Below are positions 6,444-14,829 of a DNA stretch of 17,461 nucleotides, piece by piece (positions within the stretch are counted from its first letter, which is position 1; every line of letters starts with the position of its first letter). Source of the stretch: Eubacterium limosum (GTDB lineage: Bacteria > Bacillota > Clostridia > Eubacteriales > Eubacteriaceae). The stretch is taken from positions 1-17,461 of the forward strand of contig CAUEUD010000057.1 in the NCBI GenBank assembly GCA_959020865.1. The letters are read 5' to 3'. The notes beneath the pieces are model-generated. The model was not told the origin of the DNA and ran no database searches. It saw only the letters and a program-made list of their open reading frames with translations. The position numbers and the translations under genes are program-made.

Positions 6444-9400
6444 ATGAGTGGCGCGGAAAAAGGAATAAGGTGTCTGGGATGTATGATGATGATTATCGTT
6501 CTGCTGCTAGGCATAATGGCTGTGGCGATGCCGGAAACGGCGGAAGCGAAAAATGAAGATATAAGGGATGCCTATGAGGCAGAAATTAAGTTTAAAACCT
6601 TTTCTGCAGAAGAGGGGATACCCGTGTGGGATGGTATAAATAGTCTCACAACAAAGCCGGCAGGTGCGGATATTACTGGAAATGTATGTACGGTAACAAC
6701 ACCGGAGGCGCTGCGCTGGGCAATGACGCAGTACAGCACAAACAGCATTGCGAAAATTGTCATTGCAGCAGACATGGACATGGGCGGGCGTGAAGATACC
6801 ACAACGCTGCCAAAATGGACACCGGTAGTGCTGACAGGGTCAATCACCATTGAAAGCCAGCGGGATGAAAGCCGCGGGTACTATGGTGGCAGGGAATACC
6901 CGACCATCTACAATTTAAATGTGGAGACTGCCAGTGGACATACGGGTTTTATTGCGTCAACAGGAAAGAATACTTCACTTAAAAATTTGTATTTTGACAG
7001 CATGAAAATAAGATCAACCGCCGCTTCAATACAGGGTATTGCGCTTATTGGGTATGCAGATGATCAAGTTGCTATTGAAAATATCGGCATTGAGAACTCT
7101 CTGGTAAAAGGCAATAATTATGGTGCTGCTGGCTTACTTGGGCTTTCGGCTGTAACGACCGATGGCCTAACCATTACAAATTGTTACGCTAAAAGGGTTT
7201 ATGTAACAGCGGCGCAATGCAGCGGCGGATTATTTGCGCCTATTAGCGGTGGGGTTATTACCAATTGCTACGCCATTGACGGCGCTGTCATTGCCACTGG
7301 CGACGGTCACTCTGGTGGTTTTGTCTCATGCAGCGGCGGCTATACCATGAATAACTGCTTCACGAATAACGTAGTCTATGGTACAGGATGGACAGGTGGT
7401 TTTGTAGGATACCCCGAGGCAAAAAAAACCGTTTTTAATAATTGCTGGGCCGCGGGCAGTGTAGAGGGAACAAATTATATTGGTGGATTTGCAGGACAAC
7501 CAGCTACGGTCGTTGAATTTAATAATTGCTACTCTACAACAATGGTAGGGATGCTAAACAGCGGAACCAACATGGGTGGTTTTGTTGGGAATGCCGGTGG
7601 TACGCCAAGTTTTAAAAATTGTTACGCGGCCGGCGAAGTCGGCGGGTTAACCACAGTGCCGGGGACAGCGGCCACGTCTGTCGGCGGTTTTATGGGCGCA
7701 GGCGCGGGCACTTATTCAAACTGCTATTACGATAAACAGACCACTGCAATGGGTGAGTACGCCAAGGGCGGTACCACCGATAAGCAGGATGGAATCACAG
7801 GCCTCACCACTGAGGAGCTCCAGAGGCAGCCCATGGATGCCTATACCATTGAAAGCGGCTTATACCCGCAGTTAAATACGCTCGCAAACCCGGCGGATAC
7901 AGCCTTTTCCTCCGATTACGAACGGCTGACTGCCAGGGCTTATTCAGCGGCCTCGGCATCCAGCGCAATCTTTAACGTTGAGAAGGATAAAAGCACTGGG
8001 GCCATCAAGGGCTACGACACGGTTCGCAATATTTTAAAACCGCCGACCTTTAGCAATAACACGGTGGTTGACACCGGCAAATACAATGTCAAATGGACGG
8101 CCGGCAGCGACGCCAGCCCACTCCAGATTGAGCAGACAAAAAAGGACGACAAAGGCGATCCGGTACTGGACGCAGATGGAAACCCGGAAAAGGAGATGGT
8201 GAATCCGCCGGTACTAACCATTGGACGCACTGTTAAAGAAGACGGAACAGTGGTTCAGGATGACCATATCACCCGGATGTATCCAGGTGTCGGCTGGGCG
8301 AATGTGGAGGTCGCCATGACAGAAGGTGAAAATACCGTTGTCGGTAAACGGGCCATGCGTATTATTCCGACCACTACCATGTCCCTTGGCGAGAGTGACC
8401 ATCCTCTGGCGCCGGGCTCTAAGGATTCCCGCATCTATGTAGGGCTGCAGAAAAATGACGGCGGGCTTGTCACAGATGTTGACCAGAAATATAACCACCG
8501 GAATACCATTGCCTTTGTCAAGACCAGTGCAGAGGAGCTGGATAATATTATGAAAAATCCAGGTGGTTCCAGTCTGTCAGCCATCCGGTATAATCCGGAT
8601 ATTACGGATACGGGCTATACAAATATCGCTATCGACAGCGCGAACGCTGACCGTGGAAAAATAACTACGACGATATATAAGGTGACAAAGGACCCGGACG
8701 ATCCAGGTAAGGAAATTGAGACGCTGATTCCAGATTTGTTTCAAAATAACCTGGACGCAAAATTCCGCGGAGAGAAAGATTTTACAAATGGCAGCGAGGA
8801 TGCATCAGGAACGGCAGCCTCTGATGACCGGGGAACCTATCGCATCAAGTATAAATGGGAAATCCCCGTAGCGGGCGACGCGGGCGCGGTCACCACCTAT
8901 GAGGACAGCAAAACCCTCACCGTCACAGACCCGCTCACCATCACCTACTACAACAATGTAAAAGCAGGAGACCCGGATGCGGCCGAATATGCAAATCCTG
9001 AGGGGTTTGAGGAGGCTGACCAAGATACGGCTGCGGATAAAGCCGTGTTTGACATCTATGGCGACAACGATGGCGAACGGACACTCAAGGTGGGTGATAG
9101 AACAACAGCGCTGCAGAAAAAAGTAACCGGCGATAACGGTGTGGAAACCACCATTGACGCCCCATCCCGCATCGGATACACTTTTTTGGGCTGGTCAAAA
9201 AACAGCCAGGTGGTGGCAGACAGCACTAAAGATGAAGAAATGACGGATGGCGACGTCCGTCTGGCTGATTTCAAACAGGAGCTGGCAGCCTTTACCGCTG
9301 CCAACCCCGAAAGCCCGGACTATACCGAGCCCGCCAATGCCTTTATTCCGGGCAAATCCACTGTGTCTGCGGATACAAAGGTATACGCGGTCTGGGAAAA

Positions 9401-12400
9401 CAACGCCTACGATGTCCATTTCGATTTTGACCCGTCTGCTGCTGAACCGGCAAAACCCGGCGATGGCAAAACCGTTGAGGATATCGCCTATAACGGCTCG
9501 GTCCAGGAAAGTGATTTTCCTTCTTTTAACGGCGCGCCCATAACCGAAAATTTTGTGGATACCACAGCAGTCGATGATGAAGGCAAGCCAAAATCCCGCC
9601 TGTTTACAGGCTGGAGCGTGGAGGACCCGTCAAAGGCTGTGGCACCGGCGGCAGAGACAGAGGAGGAAAAGGACACCTCTTTTACCAAGGACAGCAAAAT
9701 CACAAAAGATCTCTTTGGAAAAGAGGCCTTTGCCAAAGACGCGGAGAACGCGGAAGCCGGGAAAAACACCCAGCTGGAAATCTACAGTGTGTTCAAGGAC
9801 GCTCAGATAACCTTTCTGGACAGCAGCCAGAAGCAGGGAGGCGATAACCCCGAGACAGCAGACCAGCTGAAGCAATATGGCGAAAAGGCCAATGTCTTAG
9901 CCGACAATACCTTTACCCTGCCGGATATGACCGCACAGGCAAACGCAAGGGCGGGCTATAAATTTCTGGGCTGGTCGGCCAAGCCACACGCAGATTTCGC
10001 TGCGACCGACAAGGATTTTTCGGCTGCTGAGCTGATTTCTGAGGACAAGCTGGGAAAAGATTTTAAAGCGGACAGCCCCACGACCCTCTACGCGGTCTGG
10101 CAGAACACGGGCTATGTGGTCACCTTTGACTACGGCCCTCAGGGCACAGAGTCAGCCAGGGTAAACATGGTTTACGGAGAGGCCATTGGCGATAAGCTAC
10201 CGGATACGCCCCAGAACTGGATGGACAGCCAGGGCCAGCAATGGCGTTTTGACGGTTGGAAATTTGGCGAGGAAAGCATCACGGCCGATACCGTCAAGAA
10301 TGAAGGGCAGGTTTCAGGCGACGCCATGACCGTTAAGGCGCAATGGAAAAAGGTTTATGACATTCTGACCGCCAAGGTGGGCCATGGAACCATTGATTCT
10401 TCTAAAACCGTCGATGAGGGCAGCAGCTATACTGTGAGCTGGAAAGCCGACGAGGGCTATCATGTGGCCCAGGTGATGATCGACAATGGTGTTCATGACG
10501 AGCTGCTGGGTGATGGACACAGCGGTAGCTATACACAGCCAAGGGCGGACAGAAACCGTACCGTTTATGTCATTTTTGAAAAGGACGCGGACGCCCCGTC
10601 CGGCGACGCGGTTTATTATACCGTGCAGACCGTGAAAATTGGCGGTGACGCCACCACCACCCTCACAGAAACCCAGACCATCGCAGCAGGTGAAAACCAT
10701 ACGGTGACATGGAACGCGGGTGATTTGTACCGGGTCACAGGGATTGTTGTGGATGGATCCGCGCGGCCTCTTCAGGATGGCGGAAGCTTTACCTTCAGTG
10801 ATATGAACGCAGACCACAGGGTAGAAGTTCATTTTGAAGAAAAGCTGCCAGACAGCAGTCCTTCTGCCCTGCCGGGCTATTATACCGTGAACACTGTCCG
10901 GAATGAAGGCGGCGTCATTACAGAAACCGGTGTGGTAAAAGAAGGTGAATCCAGAGAAATTACATGGTCTGAGGATTCGGGTTATACCATAAAATCCATT
11001 ACCATTGATGGGCAGCCTGCAGGCCCGGATATTATGACAGCAAAAAAGGTGGTTTTCAATGATATCCGGGAGGATCACACAGTTAAAGCGGTTTTTGAGA
11101 AAAACGGCGAAAACCCGCCGGCGGATAAAGTACCTGTAGAGACAGTGCTTGTGGGAGGTCCGGGTGAGATCAGCAGCTCTGCCGTCGTCAATAAGGACGA
11201 ATCCTACAAAGTAGAGTGGAATGCCCCGGAAGACAAGCGGTATCTGGTTGATCATATCCTAGTCAACGGAGAGCGGCAGGAGGTGGCAGCGGAAGCGGTG
11301 ACCACAGGACATATTGAGGTTAAGGCAGAAGCTGAAACAAAGGTAGAGGTTGTCCTGAAGCCGAACCTGTTAAAAATCGCAACAATGGTAGAGGGCCAAG
11401 GATCCATCGACCCGACAAAAACCGTTTTTTATAATGATGAAGCCTATACGGTAGCCGCGAAGGCTTCGGACGGCTGGTATATCAAGAGCTATCAAATTGA
11501 CGACGGTGAAGAGCAGACAGTGTCTTCCCCGCAGCCCGCAGCCTTAATGCCAATGTCTGAGGTTGAGCCACAGCCTGCGGGTGACAACAGTACCGTTGTC
11601 ATTGACGTACCATCAGACAGCAACAATAAAATTGTGGATAATCATCGTATAAAGGTGACAACAGAACGGCTGGATGGCAGCGCGGCCACAGAATTATTCC
11701 CGGTAGTGACCGGAATGGAGGGCGGTACTGGTACCATCACTGCCGGAAGCTCTGTTGAAAAGGGCGGCAGCATGGAGGTCTCATGGACTCCTGACGAGGG
11801 CTATGCGACGGCAGGCGTTTCGGTAACTGCCAGCGGTGTCCCGATTCCTGTAAGCTATGCGGATAACCATTTGATTTTAAGCGATATTGCAGACCCCTAT
11901 CAGGTAACCGTTCAGCTCAGGCCAGTGGAAAAGGCGGCTCCGGAGACTGCGCCCAAATACAGCGTCAGCACCAGTATTACCGGCGCTCCCGGCGCGTCTA
12001 TTACACCATCGCTGGCTGGAAATATTGTAGAAGGAAGCGATGTCAGTATTGACTGGAGCTGGTCCGACACTGCCTATGAGGTCAAAGCTGTAAAGGTAGA
12101 CGGCCAGCCGCTCAGTGGTGCGGTAAAAGATTTGAGAAGCTATGCCTTCAGCCAGGTGAACACCGACCACAGCATCGAGGTTGTTCTGGGGAAACCAGAC
12201 ACCAATCCGGCACCGGATGCCGATACTTTTAAGATCACAACAGAGTGTACGACCGGCGGCAGCATCAGTGCTTCATCGGTGGTGGCAAAGGGAGATACCA
12301 CTACGGTAACATGGGCGCCGGACAGCAATGATTATACGGTGAAGGCAATCCATATTGACGGTGTCAAAAGGGACGATCTGTTAACCACGGACCATGTTGC

Positions 12401-13844
12401 CTTTGAAAATGTCGCCCAGGATCATTTTATCGCTGTTGAATTTGGAAAGGCTGGCTCTCCTGATGAACCAGAAGCGCCTGATGAACCGGCCAAAACCTAT
12501 ACCATCTCCACCGAAATTGTCGGCGGTATTGGCAGCACCATTGACAGCAGCCGGATTGCAGACGAAAATGAAACAGTTACTATCAGCTGGAAACCAGGCA
12601 GCAATGCCTATGTCACGACCGTGATTATTGATAATGTTGTTCGGGATGACTTGAAGTCTGCCGGAAGCGTTACCTTTGAAAATATTACCGCAGACCATCG
12701 TGTACAGGTAGTCTGCCAGCCCATACCGCCAGCTCCGGGAGTCCAGCACCGCATAACAGTTTCTAAAAATGGACAGGGACAGGTTAACGGCACAAAGACA
12801 GTCGAAACGGGTGCATCCTATGAGGTATGCTGGGAAGCAGACAGCGGATGGCACGTGGAAAGCGTGAAGGTTGATAATATTCCGATTGAAAATCCGGGAG
12901 ATAAAGGCAGTGTCAGGTTTGAAAAGATTGACACCGACCATCAGGTTGAGGTTACTTTCAAAAAAGATATAGACGAAACACCATCAAAAGCATGGCCAGT
13001 CATCACAGGAATTATTGCCGGTAATGGAAGCATCAGCGCTGGAAACAGCAGCGTTCCAGAGCATGGAGATTATTCCGTCAGCTGGAAACCGGCTGAGGGC
13101 TGGCATACGGCCAGGGTGTTTGTCAACAATGCTGAGCGCAAAGATTTACTGGATAAAAACAGTGTCACACTCACGAACATCACACAGACACAGACGGTAC
13201 AGGTCGAGTTCGCAAAGGATACGGCACTGCCGCCTGAGCCTGACAACCCGGCGGAGCCTGGTAAACCAGAAAATCCTGATACATCAGGACCTTCAATTGA
13301 TCCGCCAGATTTAGAGATACCAGACACGAATGCAGAAGGCAGCGTACTGGATAAGATCCAGAAGGAAGCTGACAAAATCCTGCCGCGCACGGCTAGAGCC
13401 AGCAGTATTGCGCCAAATACTGGCATAAGGGATAATGGTCAGAGTGCTGCCTCTGCTTCTGGAATAAGTGGAAAGCCTGGAAGAAAAACGCAGAGAAGCA
13501 CTGTGGAGCGCTGGATCAGCGGCGAAGGTGAAAGCCTGCTCAGCCATATTGTCGGGAAAAGCAGCAGCAATGCGGCGGTTCTGGGCAGCAAAGAGATATC
13601 CGTCTTTAATTTGCTGGCCGTTATGGGAGCAATGCTCCTGATGATGACATCTTTAAAGAAGAATAAGGTAATCCGCTGGACTACTACCTTGGTATCCCTC
13701 GCATTATTGACGCTTTTCTTCCTCACACAGCCCCTGAGCCTGAGCTTCAGGCTGTTTGATCCATGGTCCGTTATTTTTGGACTGTTGATTTTGCTGGATG
13801 TGGCGGCAGCCTTTATCAAAAAGCGGAGCCATAAAATGTTCTAA
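6444..13844 (+). CDS. Giant multi-repeat cell-surface protein (GLUG and InlB-like repeats)
   Basis: A 2466-aa secreted protein. The signal peptide is basic (KGIR), then a hydrophobic core MMMIIVLLLGIMAVAM, then a probable AEA cleavage near residue 35. Residues about 160-430 carry GLUG-type repeats (GGFVG, NCYA, AGEVGG), expected to form a beta-helix. Residues 434-830 are beta-rich, of unrecognised fold. Residues about 830-1300 carry InlB/Listeria-Bacteroides-type repeats (GYTFLGW...KVYAVW). Residues about 1304-2259 are 11 divergent InlB-like repeats. A Pro-rich linker and Ser-rich stalk follow, then three hydrophobic helices (about 2385-2404, 2412-2432, 2442-2459) and a basic tail. There is no canonical terminal LPXTG signal; LPRTA and APNTG occur only in the stalk, about 90 residues before the first helix, not adjacent to a single helix and tail. 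It is probably an adhesin or envelope protein anchored by the helices. It diverges from the membrane-tethered sigma factor, its likely regulator. Confidence 0.9.
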   Translation: MSGAEKGIRCLGCMMMIIVLLLGIMAVAMPETAEAKNEDIRDAYEAEIKFKTFSAEEGIPVWDGINSLTTKPAGADITGNVCTVTTPEALRWAMTQYSTNSIAKIVIAADMDMGGREDTTTLPKWTPVVLTGSITIESQRDESRGYYGGREYPTIYNLNVETASGHTGFIASTGKNTSLKNLYFDSMKIRSTAASIQGIALIGYADDQVAIENIGIENSLVKGNNYGAAGLLGLSAVTTDGLTITNCYAKRVYVTAAQCSGGLFAPISGGVITNCYAIDGAVIATGDGHSGGFVSCSGGYTMNNCFTNNVVYGTGWTGGFVGYPEAKKTVFNNCWAAGSVEGTNYIGGFAGQPATVVEFNNCYSTTMVGMLNSGTNMGGFVGNAGGTPSFKNCYAAGEVGGLTTVPGTAATSVGGFMGAGAGTYSNCYYDKQTTAMGEYAKGGTTDKQDGITGLTTEELQRQPMDAYTIESGLYPQLNTLANPADTAFSSDYERLTARAYSAASASSAIFNVEKDKSTGAIKGYDTVRNILKPPTFSNNTVVDTGKYNVKWTAGSDASPLQIEQTKKDDKGDPVLDADGNPEKEMVNPPVLTIGRTVKEDGTVVQDDHITRMYPGVGWANVEVAMTEGENTVVGKRAMRIIPTTTMSLGESDHPLAPGSKDSRIYVGLQKNDGGLVTDVDQKYNHRNTIAFVKTSAEELDNIMKNPGGSSLSAIRYNPDITDTGYTNIAIDSANADRGKITTTIYKVTKDPDDPGKEIETLIPDLFQNNLDAKFRGEKDFTNGSEDASGTAASDDRGTYRIKYKWEIPVAGDAGAVTTYEDSKTLTVTDPLTITYYNNVKAGDPDAAEYANPEGFEEADQDTAADKAVFDIYGDNDGERTLKVGDRTTALQKKVTGDNGVETTIDAPSRIGYTFLGWSKNSQVVADSTKDEEMTDGDVRLADFKQELAAFTAANPESPDYTEPANAFIPGKSTVSADTKVYAVWENNAYDVHFDFDPSAAEPAKPGDGKTVEDIAYNGSVQESDFPSFNGAPITENFVDTTAVDDEGKPKSRLFTGWSVEDPSKAVAPAAETEEEKDTSFTKDSKITKDLFGKEAFAKDAENAEAGKNTQLEIYSVFKDAQITFLDSSQKQGGDNPETADQLKQYGEKANVLADNTFTLPDMTAQANARAGYKFLGWSAKPHADFAATDKDFSAAELISEDKLGKDFKADSPTTLYAVWQNTGYVVTFDYGPQGTESARVNMVYGEAIGDKLPDTPQNWMDSQGQQWRFDGWKFGEESITADTVKNEGQVSGDAMTVKAQWKKVYDILTAKVGHGTIDSSKTVDEGSSYTVSWKADEGYHVAQVMIDNGVHDELLGDGHSGSYTQPRADRNRTVYVIFEKDADAPSGDAVYYTVQTVKIGGDATTTLTETQTIAAGENHTVTWNAGDLYRVTGIVVDGSARPLQDGGSFTFSDMNADHRVEVHFEEKLPDSSPSALPGYYTVNTVRNEGGVITETGVVKEGESREITWSEDSGYTIKSITIDGQPAGPDIMTAKKVVFNDIREDHTVKAVFEKNGENPPADKVPVETVLVGGPGEISSSAVVNKDESYKVEWNAPEDKRYLVDHILVNGERQEVAAEAVTTGHIEVKAEAETKVEVVLKPNLLKIATMVEGQGSIDPTKTVFYNDEAYTVAAKASDGWYIKSYQIDDGEEQTVSSPQPAALMPMSEVEPQPAGDNSTVVIDVPSDSNNKIVDNHRIKVTTERLDGSAATELFPVVTGMEGGTGTITAGSSVEKGGSMEVSWTPDEGYATAGVSVTASGVPIPVSYADNHLILSDIADPYQVTVQLRPVEKAAPETAPKYSVSTSITGAPGASITPSLAGNIVEGSDVSIDWSWSDTAYEVKAVKVDGQPLSGAVKDLRSYAFSQVNTDHSIEVVLGKPDTNPAPDADTFKITTECTTGGSISASSVVAKGDTTTVTWAPDSNDYTVKAIHIDGVKRDDLLTTDHVAFENVAQDHFIAVEFGKAGSPDEPEAPDEPAKTYTISTEIVGGIGSTIDSSRIADENETVTISWKPGSNAYVTTVIIDNVVRDDLKSAGSVTFENITADHRVQVVCQPIPPAPGVQHRITVSKNGQGQVNGTKTVETGASYEVCWEADSGWHVESVKVDNIPIENPGDKGSVRFEKIDTDHQVEVTFKKDIDETPSKAWPVITGIIAGNGSISAGNSSVPEHGDYSVSWKPAEGWHTARVFVNNAERKDLLDKNSVTLTNITQTQTVQVEFAKDTALPPEPDNPAEPGKPENPDTSGPSIDPPDLEIPDTNAEGSVLDKIQKEADKILPRTARASSIAPNTGIRDNGQSAASASGISGKPGRKTQRSTVERWISGEGESLLSHIVGKSSSNAAVLGSKEISVFNLLAVMGAMLLMMTSLKKNKVIRWTTTLVSLALLTLFFLTQPLSLSFRLFDPWSVIFGLLILLDVAAAFIKKRSHKMF
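6930..7740 (+). repeat. GLUG-type beta-helix repeat region of the giant protein
   Basis: At least six imperfect units of about 30-45 residues show the pattern NCYA...V.G....GGFVG. Examples are TNCYAKRVYV, NNCWAAGSVEGTNYIGGFAG, NNCYSTTMVG and KNCYAAGEVGG. GLUG-motif repeats occur in surface and secreted adhesin-type proteins. This stretch is visibly more AT-rich than the rest of the gene. Confidence 0.75.
8935..10350 (+). repeat. InlB/Listeria-Bacteroides-type repeats of the giant protein
   Basis: Four degenerate units end in a GW core and an aromatic-rich strand. They are GYTFLGWSKN...KVYAVW, RLFTGWSVED...LEIYSVF, GYKFLGWSAK...TTLYAVW and WRFDGWKFG...MTVKAQW. The first three carry long, charged, Lys/Asp/Glu-rich insertions between the GW core and the final strand, so the units are longer than usual. 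Confidence 0.75.
10353..13221 (+). repeat. Eleven tandem divergent InlB-like repeats of the giant protein
   Basis: Units of about 75-80 residues begin near 10353, 10611, 10878, 11130, 11367, 11691, 11955, 12225, 12495, 12744 and 12990. The shared plan is YTVxT...G.G.I..S..V..GxSxxVxW....Y.V..I.IDG......L....V.F..I..DHxVEVxF. The units are well diverged from one another, so this is not a recent expansion. The fifth unit is the longest because of a Pro/Met/Glu-rich insertion near 11527-11600. Confidence 0.8.
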
Positions 13845-13846
13845 AT

Positions 13847-13886
13847 AAAAAAAACCCCAACCTGCGGATTATTCCTGCAGGTTGGG
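13847..13886 (-). terminator. Intrinsic terminator oriented to the minus strand
   Basis: A perfect 10-bp stem, CCCAACCTGC (13856-13865) and GCAGGTTGGG (13877-13886), is followed on the minus strand by a T8 run (13854 down to 13847). On the plus strand no T run follows. It therefore points leftward and should end transcripts of the aldolase-kinase-dehydrogenase operon, although it lies only 11 bases past the stop codon of the oppositely oriented giant gene. Confidence 0.8.
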
Positions 13887-13941
13887 TCAGGATGTTAAAA
13901 ACGTTAGCCTTAACAGAGAAAGCGTTCTGTAGAGATTTGTT

Positions 13942-14092
13942 AATGGAGAATGTAGAATTGAGAATGGAGAATTACAGGAACAAAAGGCTGCGCATTTTGA
14001 GTGAGATAGCGGCTGGAAGCCGCTATTTTAATCGCTTTTTCGTTAGAAAAAGGGGTCATGAATTTTCCATTTTCCATTCTCAATTTTCCATT
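13942..14092. repeat. MITE-like nested palindrome, 151 bp
   Basis: The terminal arms 13942-13973 and 14061-14092 are inverted copies that match without gaps at 26 of 32 positions by hand count. They are purine-rich on one strand (AATGGAGAAT...). At the centre lies a perfect hairpin, ATAGCGGCT-GGA-AGCCGCTAT (14006-14026). The axes of the arms and of the hairpin coincide at about 14016-14017, so this is one symmetric element. It has no coding capacity and no clear target-site duplication. It resembles small non-autonomous palindromic elements scattered in bacterial genomes. Confidence 0.6.
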
Positions 14093-14121
14093 GAAACAGC
14101 TTCTCGCTTTCACTTTGAATC

Positions 14122-14148
14122 AAGCTCTCAGCTTTCTTGAGAGCTTTT

Positions 14149-14150
<2 letters not shown>
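14122..14150 (+). terminator. Intrinsic terminator oriented to the plus strand
   Basis: The stem AAGCTCTCA (14122-14130) and TGAGAGCTT (14138-14146) has a 7-base loop and is followed by further T, giving T6 in all at 14145-14150. On the minus strand there is no comparable T run. It should end transcripts of the giant surface gene about 300 bases beyond its stop codon. Its T run overlaps the stop codon of the aldolase gene on the other strand. Confidence 0.8.
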
Positions 14151-14814
<664 letters not shown>

Positions 14815-14822
14815 TTTGTCAG

Positions 14823-14829
14823 TTCCTCT
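14823..14829 (-). promoter_or_regulatory. Aldolase ribosome binding site overlapping the kinase stop codon
   Basis: On the minus strand, AGAGGAA shares bases with the kinase TAG stop (14828-14830) and lies about eight bases before the aldolase ATG (14814). Ribosomes ending on the kinase message would expose or re-use it, so the two proteins are probably made in fixed proportion. Confidence 0.7.

Noticed and set aside
10314..11255. A 313-codon open frame on the minus strand inside the giant gene
   Set aside because: It lies wholly antisense to the repeat region, where periodic codon use suppresses stop codons on the other strand. It has no ribosome binding site or recognisable domain and an unnatural Cys/His/Phe-rich composition.
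12381..12941. A 186-codon minus-strand frame inside the repeat region
   Set aside because: Same explanation: a shadow of the InlB-like repeats, with no initiation signals.
13377..13430. LPRTA and APNTG as a sortase anchor
   Set aside because: They are about 90 residues before the first C-terminal helix, and the tail has three helices instead of the single helix and basic tail of a sortase signal.
13892..14140. Small open frames across the palindromic element (with FSIFHSQFSI-like or NGKWKI-like translations)
   Set aside because: They arise from the repetitive AATGGAAAAT-type arms, span a terminator and an inverted repeat, and lack initiation signals.
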